Shown piece by piece: positions 51,348 to 60,779 of a stretch of 64,000 nt of DNA. A model generated the notes under the pieces. That model saw nothing but the letters and a program-made list of their open reading frames with translations. It was not told the origin of the DNA and ran no database searches. The stretch is taken from positions 310,001 through 374,000 of the forward strand of contig NZ_RXZI01000001.1 in assembly GCF_021991925.1 (NCBI RefSeq). The letters run 5' to 3'. How positions within the stretch are numbered: the stretch's first letter is position 1; every line of letters starts with the position of its first letter. The position numbers and the translations under genes were made by a program. The DNA is from Sutcliffiella horikoshii. Lineage in GTDB: Bacteria > Bacillota > Bacilli > Bacillales > Bacillaceae_I.

Positions 51348-52523
51348 TTGAAATCGCTTTCAACGAAAAAAGAACCAAGAAAACATCCATACTTAACAGA
51401 GGATCATCAACAATTCAGAAAGTCTTTGCGCAAGTTTTTGGAAAGGGAAGCTGTTCCTTTTTATGATGAGTGGGAGAGTGATCGCATTATTCCTCGTTCG
51501 TTTTGGACGAAGATGGGGGAACAGGGCTATCTTTGTCCTGATATTGATGAAAAGTACGGGGGAAGTGAAACTGATTGGGGATATTCAGTCGTCATCAACG
51601 AAGAACTCGAACGTGTTGGAACAGGCCTGATTGGTGTTGCCCTTCACAATGATATCGTCGTTCCTTACATCACGAGTTTCGGGACAGAGGAGCAGAAGCA
51701 GAGATGGTTACCTTCTTGTGTGGCTGGTCGAACAATTACGGCTATTGCGATGACAGAGCCTGGGACTGGGTCCGATCTTGCGAATATCAAAACTACGGCA
51801 AGACTAGAAGGGGACCATTATATCGTAAACGGAGCAAAAACGTTCATTACGAATGGAATCCATGCAGATTTGGTAATTGTAGCAGTGAAGACGGACTCAG
51901 AAATTCAACCGCAACATAGAGGGGTCAGTCTGCTTGTTATTGAACGAGGACACCAAGGCTTTTCCAGAGGACGAAAACTGGACAAAGTGGGGCTTCACTC
52001 GCAAGATACTGCCGAGTTATTTTTTGAGGATTGTAAGGTTCCTAAGGAAAACCTTCTTGGGGAGGAAGGTCGCGGGTTCTTATACTTAATGGATAAATTG
52101 CAGCAAGAAAGGCTGTTAGTGGGCATTGGAGCACAAATTGCCTCAGAAGAAATGCTGCAATCCACGATTGACTATGTGAAAAGCAGGGAAGCATTCGGCA
52201 AACCTATCAGTCAATTTCAGAATACTCAGTTTAAAATAGCCGAAATGGCAACAGAAGTGGAAATGGGAAGAGCCTTCCTCGACCAGCTCATCGCCGATCA
52301 TATTGCCAGGGAAAATGTGGTGACAAAGGTGTCGATGGCAAAATGGAAGCTCACCGAGATTGCAAGGAACATTGCGACTCAGTGCATGCAGCTTCATGGA
52401 GGGTACGGTTATATGGAAGAATACAAGATTGCAAGAAGATATCGTGACATTCCTGTTGCCAGTATTTATGCAGGAACCAATGACATTATGAAAACGATTA
52501 TTGCCAAAAACTTGGGATTGTAG
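51348..52523 (+). CDS. Acyl-CoA dehydrogenase
   Basis: 391 residues of the acyl-CoA dehydrogenase family: FAD/substrate strand AIAMTEPGTGSDL, the NGAKTFITNG strand and C-terminal helices with QCMQLHGGYGYMEEY. The usual base in the Y-E-G-T loop is replaced (IYAGTNDI). A Glu in the QQERLL helix (Glu254) sits where isovaleryl- and long-chain enzymes keep their base, suggesting a branched- or longer-chain substrate. It forms the 2,3-double bond and passes electrons to ETF. TTG start with GGGGGTGG. No etf genes are in the window. Confidence 0.9.
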   Translation: MKSLSTKKEPRKHPYLTEDHQQFRKSLRKFLEREAVPFYDEWESDRIIPRSFWTKMGEQGYLCPDIDEKYGGSETDWGYSVVINEELERVGTGLIGVALHNDIVVPYITSFGTEEQKQRWLPSCVAGRTITAIAMTEPGTGSDLANIKTTARLEGDHYIVNGAKTFITNGIHADLVIVAVKTDSEIQPQHRGVSLLVIERGHQGFSRGRKLDKVGLHSQDTAELFFEDCKVPKENLLGEEGRGFLYLMDKLQQERLLVGIGAQIASEEMLQSTIDYVKSREAFGKPISQFQNTQFKIAEMATEVEMGRAFLDQLIADHIARENVVTKVSMAKWKLTEIARNIATQCMQLHGGYGYMEEYKIARRYRDIPVASIYAGTNDIMKTIIAKNLGL

Positions 52524-52541
52524 GAAGGGAGATTTTTCATC

Positions 52542-53693
52542 ATGAGAGAGGTCGTCATTGTAGAAGGGGTACGAACGCCAGTAGGGAGAAGGAAAGGGTT
52601 ACTGAAGGATTACCGACCAGATGATTTGGCGGGGGAAGTACTGAAAGAGCTTGTAAATCGTGCTGGAATTGATGCTGGAATTGTGGAAGACGTGATTCTG
52701 GGGTGTGTGACACAGTCTGGTGAACAGGCTGGGGATATTGCAAGGGTGGCCGCTTTGATTGCAGGATTTCCAATAGAAGTGCCAGGTATTACGCTTGACC
52801 GTCAATGCGGGTCCAGTCAACAGGCTGTCCACTTTGCGGCACAGGCCATTCTTTCAGGGGACATGGATGTCGTGATAGCCGGTGGAGTAGAGAATATGAC
52901 ACGAGTGCCGATGGGATCCAACTATCAAAAAGTGCCATTCAGTGAAAGGCTTCAGGAAAAATATGAAATCATCAATCAGGGGCTTTCCGCGGAAAGAATT
53001 GCCGAGAAGTATGGATTCACTCGCGAGGAGTTAGATACCTTTTCTTATGAAAGCCACCAAAAAGCATTGAACGCGCAAGCTGAGGGTTATTTTGCAAAAG
53101 AAATTATGCCGATTGAGATGACATTGGAGGATGGCTCGACCTTTGTGATGAAGGAGGATTCCGGGCCTCGCAAGGAAACATCGGTGGAGGCGCTTGGAGG
53201 ATTAAAAACCGTGTTCAAAGAAGGTGGTGTGATCCACGCAGGAAACGCAAGCCAGATCAGTGACGGAGCTGCGGCGCTTCTGTTGATGACAAAGGAAAAG
53301 GCAATGGAACTTGGATTAAAGCCGCGTTTTAAAGTTCATACAAGAGTAGTGGTCGGTTCTGATCCAACCTTGATGCTGACAGGGCCGATTCCGGCAACGG
53401 AAAAAGTGCTGCAAAAATCAGGCCTGTCCATTGATGACATTGATGTGTTTGAAGTCAATGAAGCCTTTGCTCCTGTTCCGATGGCATGGTTGAAGGAAAC
53501 AGGTGCTGACCCGGCAAAACTCAACCCGAACGGGGGAGCAATTGCATTAGGCCATCCTCTAGGGGCTAGTGGTGCAAGGATTATGATCAGTATGATGCAT
53601 GAACTCGAACGTACTGGTGGGAGGTACGGCCTGCAGACAATGTGCGAGGGGCATGGAATGGCAAACGCAACCATCATTGAAAGGCTTGACTGA
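52542..53693 (+). CDS. Acetyl-CoA acyltransferase (thiolase)
   Basis: 383 residues, complete thiolase: nucleophile Cys89 in DRQCGSSQQA, the covering GGVENMTRVPM loop, His338 in NGGAIALGHPLGASGAR, and Cys368 in TMCEGHGMANA. It cleaves 3-ketoacyl-CoA in beta-oxidation; a biosynthetic direction is less likely beside an acyl-CoA dehydrogenase. GGGAG precedes the ATG. The last common residues CEGHGMAN replace the more usual CIGGGQG, as in a subset of thiolases. Confidence 0.9.
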   Translation: MREVVIVEGVRTPVGRRKGLLKDYRPDDLAGEVLKELVNRAGIDAGIVEDVILGCVTQSGEQAGDIARVAALIAGFPIEVPGITLDRQCGSSQQAVHFAAQAILSGDMDVVIAGGVENMTRVPMGSNYQKVPFSERLQEKYEIINQGLSAERIAEKYGFTREELDTFSYESHQKALNAQAEGYFAKEIMPIEMTLEDGSTFVMKEDSGPRKETSVEALGGLKTVFKEGGVIHAGNASQISDGAAALLLMTKEKAMELGLKPRFKVHTRVVVGSDPTLMLTGPIPATEKVLQKSGLSIDDIDVFEVNEAFAPVPMAWLKETGADPAKLNPNGGAIALGHPLGASGARIMISMMHELERTGGRYGLQTMCEGHGMANATIIERLD

Positions 53694-53714
53694 TACTTTA
53701 CAAAAAGTAGGAGG

Positions 53715-55295
53715 ATGAAGATGTCGATAACGATTGGGAAAATCTTTGATCTTACAGTACAAAAGTTTCCGGATAAAGAAGCACTTTATGATGTGAATAA
53801 AAATGTACGTTATACCTACAAAGAATGGAATGTGGTAGTGAACCGGTTAGCCAATGCTCTAATGGAAGAAGGCGTGAAAAAAGGGGACAGGGTGTCCACG
53901 GTACTTTTTAATACAGAGGAACTGGCAACAACGATGCTTGCTTGTGCAAAAATCGGTGCAGTCTTCAATCCAATCAATTTCCGCTTGCAGCCAGAAGAAG
54001 TCGCGTTCATATTAAACGACGCAAAACCGAAAGTCGTGATGTATGAAAAAGCGTTGGAACCTGTTGTCGCTTCCATTGCGGGGCGCTTTGAAGAAACAGG
54101 GTTCTGGATTATTGATGGGGAAGAAACCAGTTACTCCTCCTCTTATCATGAAAGGTTGAAATCTGCCTCCACTGATGAAGTATCCATCAATGTCTTGGAA
54201 AATGACACTTATGCGATCATGTACACAAGCGGAACGACTGGAAGACCAAAAGGCGTTGTTCATCGACATAGAGATATGGCTGAACAAAGCTTAATCGTTA
54301 TTACGGCAACAAAGCTTGAAGCGGAGGACATTGGACTCGTGACAGCCCCTATGTTCCATTGCGCGGAACTGCACTGTGCTGTCATCCCAAGAATCCATGT
54401 TGGTGGGAAAAATGTCATCCTCCATCAATTTGAACCCAAAAAGGTGCTCCAGCTGATCCAAGAGGAGAAGGTGACAAAGTTTTTTGCCGCCCCTACTATG
54501 TGGAATATGCTGCTACAAGAAAACTTCAATGAGTATGACTTGAGTAGCCTGAACCTAGGCTTATACGGAGCTGCCCCAATGGCACCTGCACTTGTCAGGG
54601 CTTGTCACGACATGTTGGGAATTTCTCTTGTGCAGGCTTACGGCATGACCGAAATGGGGCCAGCAATCACCTTCCTATCTGAAAGAGATCAGCTCAGGAA
54701 AGCTGGTTCCGCCGGCCAGGCCTGCCTGAATCATGAAATACGGATTGTACGTCCGAACGAAGATGGACCAAGTGATCCTGAAGATATGTTGCCTGCAGGA
54801 GAAGCTGGAGAAATACTCGTACAAGGCCCATGTATCATGAGCGCTTATTTTAACAGGGAGGAAGCGACGGCGGCTGCCATGTATAAAGGCTGGTACCATT
54901 CAGGGGACATTGGTTATCTGGATGAAGAAGGCTTTTTATATGTAAAAGACCGGGTGGATGACATGATCATTAGCGGTGGGGAGAATATCTATCCACGGGA
55001 AGTCGAGGATGTCCTTTATGAACACCCTGCTGTGTTGGATGTAGCCATTGTGGGTCTCCCTGATGATCGCTGGGGAGAGACGGTAACCGCGTTTGTGGTG
55101 AAAAAGAATGATAGTTTGACAGAGGAGGAACTGGATGCCTTCTGCTTAAACAGTTCTGAGCTTGCTCGCTATAAACGCCCGCGAAAGTATATGTTTGTAG
55201 ATGCTCTGCCTCGAAATGCGAGCGGAAAAATACAAAAGTTTGTTTTGAGGAAGCAGATGGAGGAACTAGTTACAGGAGAAACACCATCCCGATGA
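53715..55295 (+). CDS. Second acyl-CoA ligase of the operon
   Basis: 526 residues, AMP-binding family: YTSGTTGRPKGVVHRH, AYGMTEMGPA, YHSGDIGYLDEEG, DRVDDMIISGGENIYP, and the C-terminal Lys in PRNASGKIQ. It is clearly diverged from the first ligase, so a different acid is likely. AGGAGG precedes the ATG (53715 or 53721). The stop overlaps the CoA-transferase start by 4 bases. Confidence 0.9.
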   Translation: MKMSITIGKIFDLTVQKFPDKEALYDVNKNVRYTYKEWNVVVNRLANALMEEGVKKGDRVSTVLFNTEELATTMLACAKIGAVFNPINFRLQPEEVAFILNDAKPKVVMYEKALEPVVASIAGRFEETGFWIIDGEETSYSSSYHERLKSASTDEVSINVLENDTYAIMYTSGTTGRPKGVVHRHRDMAEQSLIVITATKLEAEDIGLVTAPMFHCAELHCAVIPRIHVGGKNVILHQFEPKKVLQLIQEEKVTKFFAAPTMWNMLLQENFNEYDLSSLNLGLYGAAPMAPALVRACHDMLGISLVQAYGMTEMGPAITFLSERDQLRKAGSAGQACLNHEIRIVRPNEDGPSDPEDMLPAGEAGEILVQGPCIMSAYFNREEATAAAMYKGWYHSGDIGYLDEEGFLYVKDRVDDMIISGGENIYPREVEDVLYEHPAVLDVAIVGLPDDRWGETVTAFVVKKNDSLTEEELDAFCLNSSELARYKRPRKYMFVDALPRNASGKIQKFVLRKQMEELVTGETPSR

Positions 55296-56389
55296 TTGAA
55301 AAATTGCTTGAAGGCATTAGAATACTTGATTTCACCAACTATCTACCTGGCCCATATGCCACGCAACGTCTCGCGGATCTTGGAGCAGAGGTCATCAAAG
55401 TGGAACCGGTGAAAGGAGATCCCGCCCGCCACACAGGGGTGAAGCGAGATGGAACCGGTGTGGTGTATCTCGCTAATAATCATGGGAAGATGAGTGTTTC
55501 CGTCGATTTGAAAAACGAGGGTGACAGGGATAAAATCATGCGTATGGTTGAAGGTTCCGATGTTATTATGGAGAGCTTTCGACCTGGTGTCATGGCTAGG
55601 TTCGGTCTTGACTATGAAACGGTTAAACTCCATAAGCCTGACATCATCTATTGTTCCCTTACAGGCTATGGGAACCATGGTAGATGGAGTAAGCTTGGAA
55701 GCCATGACATCAATTATATGGCATTGAGCGGGTTGCTGGCACAGTTAAAGGATAAATACGGCCGCCCCATCCAACCTTCCCTCACTATAGCAGACTACTT
55801 CGGCAGTATGGCTGCTTGTGAAATGGTGCTGGCACTGTTATGGAAAAAAGAGAGGTCAGGTCTTGGAGGCTATCACTCTATCAGTCTGACGGACGTTGCC
55901 GCTTCCTTCATGGGAACACATCTCATGATTCATCAAGAAACAGGGGAGCAGCAGGGCATCAAGTTACTGAATGGGGAACTTATCAGCTATGGAATCTATG
56001 AAACGAAGGACGGGCGGTTTATGGCGCTCGGTGCACTAGAAAATAAGTTTTGGCAGAATTTCTGTGAAGCGGTGGACCGGAAAGAATGGATTGGCGCCCA
56101 TTTTTCCGTTAGAAGAGAAAGTAATCCTGTTTCAACCGATATGAAAAAGTTGTTTGCAGGTCGAACTTTTGAAGAGTGGACAACTTTTAGCCAAAAGGTT
56201 GATTGCTGCTTAACACCGGTGTTGGAAGTAGGGGAACTTTCAAGTTATCCATATTTTCTAGAGAATGCTAGTATTTTTCATGATGTTAAAGGAAATGTGA
56301 AGGTTGCTATGCATAGTGGAAGTTCCAACGAATTCAAGCCTGCACCATCTGTGGGAGAACATACAAGGAGATTGCTCGAAGAGCTATAA
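55292..56389 (+). CDS. CaiB/BaiF-family (class III) CoA transferase
   Basis: 365 residues: N-terminal LLEGIRILDFTNYLPGPYAT (family signature), the GAEVIKVEP strand, and SLTDVAASFMG with Asp201 at the position of the catalytic Asp of formyl-CoA transferase. It moves CoA from an acyl-CoA to a free acid by an Asp-acyl anhydride route. In this operon it could recycle CoA onto the starting acid without ATP. It is translationally coupled to the upstream ligase (ATGA). The acyl pair is unknown; racemase-type relatives (AMACR) are an alternative. Confidence 0.85.
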   Translation: MIEKLLEGIRILDFTNYLPGPYATQRLADLGAEVIKVEPVKGDPARHTGVKRDGTGVVYLANNHGKMSVSVDLKNEGDRDKIMRMVEGSDVIMESFRPGVMARFGLDYETVKLHKPDIIYCSLTGYGNHGRWSKLGSHDINYMALSGLLAQLKDKYGRPIQPSLTIADYFGSMAACEMVLALLWKKERSGLGGYHSISLTDVAASFMGTHLMIHQETGEQQGIKLLNGELISYGIYETKDGRFMALGALENKFWQNFCEAVDRKEWIGAHFSVRRESNPVSTDMKKLFAGRTFEEWTTFSQKVDCCLTPVLEVGELSSYPYFLENASIFHDVKGNVKVAMHSGSSNEFKPAPSVGEHTRRLLEEL

Positions 56390-56427
56390 TGTAAGTCAAA
56401 TTCATTAATCGAGAGGGGTAATGTCAA

Positions 56428-58050
56428 ATGATGAATGTACCAATGACCGTCAGTTCCATGTTGGAGAGAGCGGAAAGATTCTTCCCGAATAAAGAGATTG
56501 TTTCAAGAACTCTATCTGGTGTACAGCGTTTGTCCTATCGGAAAATTGGCGAGAGGACACGCCGATTATCCAGTGCCCTTGAAAAACTAGGGGTGCATAA
56601 AGGCGATAAAGTTGGAACTTTCGCATGGAATCATCACCGTCATTTAGAAACCTATTTTGGGATTCCGGGAATGGGGGCAGTGCTTCATACGATAAATATC
56701 CGGCTGGCTCCAGAGCATGTGTCTTATATTGTCAACCATGCAGAAGATGTGGTGCTTTTTGTAGATGAAGACTTGCTGCCGTTAGTAGAGCGGGTAAAGG
56801 ATCAATTGGGAACTGTGAAGGCATTCATCATCATGACAGATAAAGAAGAGCTCCCATCGACTTCCTTACATCCTGTATTTTCTTATGAAGATTTATTAGA
56901 AGAAGGGGACCCTAACTTCTCCTTTGTAAAAGATATCGATGAAAACGACGCGGCCGGAATTTGTTATACTTCCGCAACAACCGGTAATCCGAAAGGTGTC
57001 GTCTACTCCCACCGTTCCTTGGTTCTTCATAGCTATGCACTCGGTTTGGCAGATACAGCAGGGCTGTCAGAATATGATACTTGCATGCCGGTAGTACCGA
57101 TGTTCCATGCAAATGCTTGGGGATTGCCGTTTGCCGCTACTTGGTTTGGTACCACACAAGTGCTTCCTGGACCACAGTTCACTCCGCAACTTTTAGCAGA
57201 ATTAATAGAGAGCGAGAATATTACATTAACTGCCGGTGTTCCAACGATCTGGCTTGGTCTATTGAATGAGTTGGAAAAAGGATCTTATGACACATCAAGC
57301 CTTCGGGCAATATTGTGTGGCGGATCTGCAGCACCTCGAGGGATGATCAAGGCCTTTGAAACAAAATACGGCATACCTTTCTTACATGCATATGGCATGA
57401 CGGAAACGACGCCACTTGCTACCGTTTCTAGGCTGAAAAGTCATCAAACAGATTTAGACGAAGAGAAAATGCTGGATATCCGTTCGATGCAAGGGTTGTT
57501 GGTTCCTGGCCTTGAGATGAAAATTATCGGTGCGGAAGGGGAAGTGGAATGGAACGGCACAGAAATGGGAGAGTTATGCCTCCGCGGCCCATGGATAGCG
57601 GACGAGTATTATAAGGACGAGCGTTCAGCAGATGCCTTTATAGATGGATGGCTTCACACAGGTGATGTAGTCACTGTGGATCAAGAAGGAGTTGTAAAAA
57701 TTGTTGACCGCACAAAAGACTTAATTAAAAGCGGTGGTGAATGGATTTCTTCTGTCGACCTGGAAAATGCGATCATGGCACATGAGGCAGTATTCGAAGC
57801 AAGCGTCGTAGCCATTCCCCATGACGAGTGGCAGGAAAGACCTGTCGCTTGCGTCGTGCTAAAAGATGCTTTTGTCGGCAAAGTAGAAAAACAGGAGATC
57901 ATCGATTTCATTTCCCCACAGTTCGCTAAATGGTGGCTGCCGGACGAAGTTATCTTCATGGAAGAAATACCGAAGACATCAGTAGGGAAGTTCCTAAAGA
58001 GGGCGCTAAGGGATATCGTGGAGAAAGAGATGAAAAGTACGGTGGAGTAA
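56428..58050 (+). CDS. Third acyl-CoA ligase (long-chain type)
   Basis: 540 residues, AMP-binding: YTSATTGNPKGVVYSHRSL (Ala in place of the usual Gly, common in long-chain and aromatic ligases), AYGMTETTPLA, WLHTGDVVTVDQEG, DRTKDLIKSGGEWISS and the catalytic Lys in PKTSVGKFLKR. The GGEWISS variant is typical of medium/long-chain fatty acyl ligases. Last gene of the operon, followed by a terminator. The start lies after GAGAGGGG. Confidence 0.9.
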   Translation: MMNVPMTVSSMLERAERFFPNKEIVSRTLSGVQRLSYRKIGERTRRLSSALEKLGVHKGDKVGTFAWNHHRHLETYFGIPGMGAVLHTINIRLAPEHVSYIVNHAEDVVLFVDEDLLPLVERVKDQLGTVKAFIIMTDKEELPSTSLHPVFSYEDLLEEGDPNFSFVKDIDENDAAGICYTSATTGNPKGVVYSHRSLVLHSYALGLADTAGLSEYDTCMPVVPMFHANAWGLPFAATWFGTTQVLPGPQFTPQLLAELIESENITLTAGVPTIWLGLLNELEKGSYDTSSLRAILCGGSAAPRGMIKAFETKYGIPFLHAYGMTETTPLATVSRLKSHQTDLDEEKMLDIRSMQGLLVPGLEMKIIGAEGEVEWNGTEMGELCLRGPWIADEYYKDERSADAFIDGWLHTGDVVTVDQEGVVKIVDRTKDLIKSGGEWISSVDLENAIMAHEAVFEASVVAIPHDEWQERPVACVVLKDAFVGKVEKQEIIDFISPQFAKWWLPDEVIFMEEIPKTSVGKFLKRALRDIVEKEMKSTVE

Positions 58051-58071
58051 AGGGATCCTATAAGGAGACAG

Positions 58072-58099
58072 GCCTTTCAATTTTTTGAAAGGCTTTTTT
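58072..58099 (+). terminator. Terminator of the acyl-CoA operon
   Basis: GCCTTTCAA and TTGAAAGGC pair, with a T tract after the stem. Confidence 0.85.
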
Positions 58100-58159
58100 C
58101 CTCATAGAATTTCAAAACTGACATCAACTTAAAAAGTCAATGCCAGTTTTCATCCTGTA

Positions 58160-59284
58160 CTACTTTACTATTCCCTCTCTTCCCAAGACTGCCTCAAATC
58201 CTAAACGGGCTTCCTTCAAGACGGATTCTCTCCACTCCCTGTCTTCCGGGTAGAACATCTTCTTGAATTCATCCAACACCCACTGTCTGTCCTCTTCCCG
58301 TTCTGCGCCATACCAATAGAGCTGGTTTTCGAGAAGGATCGTGGTGAATTCGCGCAACTCGGCCTCCTTGTCATCTCCAAAGGTACCGAATTCAAAAAGG
58401 GCCGAGAAGAGATACGTATCTGGATGCTCTTCTTTTTTTATTTTATGGAAGTGGTTGGTGGAATCGCCCTTCACTTTTTCCGGTGAAAACTTTTGAATGT
58501 TTTTTAATGGGTACAATGATTTTAATTCCTCTTCATCGCGTGAATCGGTATCAGACATCACCATGGTAATTTCATTTGATGGACCTAGAGCAGTGTGCCA
58601 ATCCATATGAATGACACGTGAATAGGTGGAAAGTAGCCTTTTCTGCACACTCTTCAGGAACTTGGCAGATTCTTCCGGTCTCTTGCCTCCGAAATACACT
58701 CCTCTCTCAAACTCGAACTGTCCCATGCCTTTTGCCTCACTTATTCCACTGTAGCCCTCCTTAAAAGATGCTTTGGTCAGTTGGGTGTACAGGTCTGTTT
58801 TTTCCTTCTTAACATGTTGGACTTTTCCGCTCGGTAGAAAAAGATCCTTTGCTTTGGCAAAGTTTCTGTTCACATCCTTCGGCACAGAATCAGGGTTGTA
58901 CAAATAATTTCGGTTTAGGTCAATATTATTTTCTGTTACCCTGCGGAAGTTCCTCATTCCCCAAGGGTTTAAGGCATGTATCAGACAGATGCCGGTTGTT
59001 TGTGGGTCTATTCGTTTCAGGTATTCATCCACAAAAAGATGGGTGACGGCTGCCCCGGCATAGCCTTCGATACCGTGTTCCCCTGTGGTGAAGAAAAGGA
59101 CTTGTTCATTAGAGGAGAGGGGTTCTGAATAAATCATATCAATCGCGTTATCCTTTTCGTTTCCTACGTTTTCACTTGTCAACTTCGCTTCAGGCCATAT
59201 GTTCCTGATTTTTTCCAAGTGGCCTAAAAATTCCTTTCGTGATTCCTCATAATTGGATTGAAAATATCTCTCGATTTCCATCAT
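58160..59284 (-). CDS. DUF2817 / M14-type metallocarboxypeptidase-like protein
   Basis: 374 residues with the DUF2817 zinc site: GEHGIEGYAGA (His and Glu ligands) and DWHTALG (His ligand), plus NPWGMRNFRRVTENNIDLNRN, the substrate-side Arg/Asn segment of the M14 fold. It has no signal peptide, so it is cytoplasmic. The family is related to carboxypeptidases and succinylglutamate desuccinylases; the substrate is unproven. GGAAGGTG lies upstream of the ATG. It converges on the acyl-CoA operon and may be co-transcribed with the antiporter upstream. Confidence 0.75.
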   Translation of the reverse strand: MMEIERYFQSNYEESRKEFLGHLEKIRNIWPEAKLTSENVGNEKDNAIDMIYSEPLSSNEQVLFFTTGEHGIEGYAGAAVTHLFVDEYLKRIDPQTTGICLIHALNPWGMRNFRRVTENNIDLNRNYLYNPDSVPKDVNRNFAKAKDLFLPSGKVQHVKKEKTDLYTQLTKASFKEGYSGISEAKGMGQFEFERGVYFGGKRPEESAKFLKSVQKRLLSTYSRVIHMDWHTALGPSNEITMVMSDTDSRDEEELKSLYPLKNIQKFSPEKVKGDSTNHFHKIKKEEHPDTYLFSALFEFGTFGDDKEAELREFTTILLENQLYWYGAEREEDRQWVLDEFKKMFYPEDREWRESVLKEARLGFEAVLGREGIVK

Positions 59285-59311
59285 GATAACAACACCTTCC
59301 TCGTTCTGGTT

Positions 59312-60502
59312 TTATTTGAGCAATTTCTTTGATAAGGGATGAATGCCAATACTTTGAACAACCAAAGAAATCAGCACTGCGGCAAACGATAAAGATATGA
59401 TCAGGCCGGTATTGTCCGCCTCTTTTGCCTGAAGGCTCAAGATCAGGAAAACGGACATGGACCCTCTCAGGCCGGACCAGCTCAAAAGGATGGATTCTTT
59501 AAAGCCGAACTTCTTTCTCCATGGCTGAACGAGCTGGGTTGAACCTGTTACAATGAGCAGCCTTACAATGAGCGAAGCCAGGAAAATCAGTATGGCAAGC
59601 CCCCAGTAGTCAAACGATAAGTGTTGACCGGCCACTATTCCAATAAACAGGAATAGTAGAGATAGAATGGAGATTTCCACTACCCCCCAAAAGCCGTCAA
59701 GAGATTCTCGGAAGTGGTCATCCTTAATGGAACGGTCAAATTCGAATGAGAGCATGATTCCGGCAAAAACAGTAGCAAGCACTCCGGAAAATCCGAATTG
59801 CTCAGCAAAATTGAATGCGCCATAGGCAAGGATGATACTCAGTGTAACCTGATACTCTTTATGGTGGGTAATGTATATCGCCTTACTGAACAGCCAACCG
59901 ATTGCTAACCCAATGAATATCCCTCCAAGGGAAACATAAAGGAACTCCCCTAAAAACGTCCCGACTCCTAGAGATTTTCCATCTTTCAGATAGATGCCCG
60001 AAATGACGGTGAACAATACAATGCTTGTTCCATCATTTATGAAAGACTCTCCTTCCACCACTTCCGCCATCATCCGTTTTCCAGACGCCTTCTCCAGAAT
60101 GGACGTAACGGAGACAGGGTCGGTAGGAGTCAGTATGGCCGCAATCAACAGGCAGCCCACAAAAGATATCGATACAATAGGGATACTAACGGCATAAATC
60201 ACCATACCAAGAACAAATACCGTTATAAGAATTCCTACTGTTGCCAAAAAAGCAATAATGCCACCATTTCTTCTAAATGCCGCGGGTGGAAAGCGATAGG
60301 CCGAAACAAACAATAGACCCGGTAAAAAGAGGTGATAAATCACATCTTTTGTAACTTCAATGGATGAGAAATAAGGGATAAAAAACAAGCCAATACCGAT
60401 CAGCACAAGAATCGGGGGAACCGGAATATCCTCTTTTTTCTTATCAATGGTGAAAATTATATAGCCGATTAAAAGCAACAGTATATATGGTGTGGTATTC
60501 AT
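59312..60502 (-). CDS. CPA1-family cation:proton antiporter
   Basis: 396 residues and about 12 membrane helices, without a cytoplasmic regulatory tail. Key motifs are ILTPTDPVS (TDP loop) and GESFINDGTSIVLF, holding the paired N-D residues of electroneutral CPA1 (NhaP-type) exchangers. It probably exchanges Na+ or K+ for H+. The second Met of MIMNTT is chosen as start because GGGAGG is too close to the first. It follows a K+-channel gene and a small charged protein on the same strand, suggesting shared ion-homeostasis control. Confidence 0.85.
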   Translation of the reverse strand: MNTTPYILLLLIGYIIFTIDKKKEDIPVPPILVLIGIGLFFIPYFSSIEVTKDVIYHLFLPGLLFVSAYRFPPAAFRRNGGIIAFLATVGILITVFVLGMVIYAVSIPIVSISFVGCLLIAAILTPTDPVSVTSILEKASGKRMMAEVVEGESFINDGTSIVLFTVISGIYLKDGKSLGVGTFLGEFLYVSLGGIFIGLAIGWLFSKAIYITHHKEYQVTLSIILAYGAFNFAEQFGFSGVLATVFAGIMLSFEFDRSIKDDHFRESLDGFWGVVEISILSLLFLFIGIVAGQHLSFDYWGLAILIFLASLIVRLLIVTGSTQLVQPWRKKFGFKESILLSWSGLRGSMSVFLILSLQAKEADNTGLIISLSFAAVLISLVVQSIGIHPLSKKLLK

Positions 60503-60604
60503 AATCATAGCCTCCCGAGTTAAAAAAGGGACTGAGGGTCAGCCCTAAAGGAAAACCGGTCATCCACAAGTTAAATATGAGTATATTCCATTTTTTTAGG
60601 TGCT

Positions 60605-60754
60605 CTACTCGAAATCATCCGGATTTTTTTCGCTCTCTTTATTTTTTTTCTTATCAGGTGTCTCCCTTTGAGGGTCGATATCCTGATCTGGTTTGTTCTT
60701 CTTGTTTTTTTGTTCCCTGGATAAATCTTTATTGTTTTGCTCTGATTTTTTCAT
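60605..60754 (-). CDS. Small charged protein (49 residues), unknown
   Basis: A short frame (MKKSEQNNKDLSREQKNKK..., ending KNPDDFE) composed almost only of Lys, Glu, Asp, Asn and Gln, predicted disordered. It is kept because a near-perfect AAGGAGGAG site lies at the right distance and the gene fits exactly between the K+-channel gene (25 bases away) and the antiporter gene, on the same strand. Similar charged small proteins are common in spore-formers; no function is claimed. Confidence 0.65.
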   Translation of the reverse strand: MKKSEQNNKDLSREQKNKKNKPDQDIDPQRETPDKKKNKESEKNPDDFE

Positions 60755-60779
60755 TTCGTATTCTCCTCCTTAAATTTGT

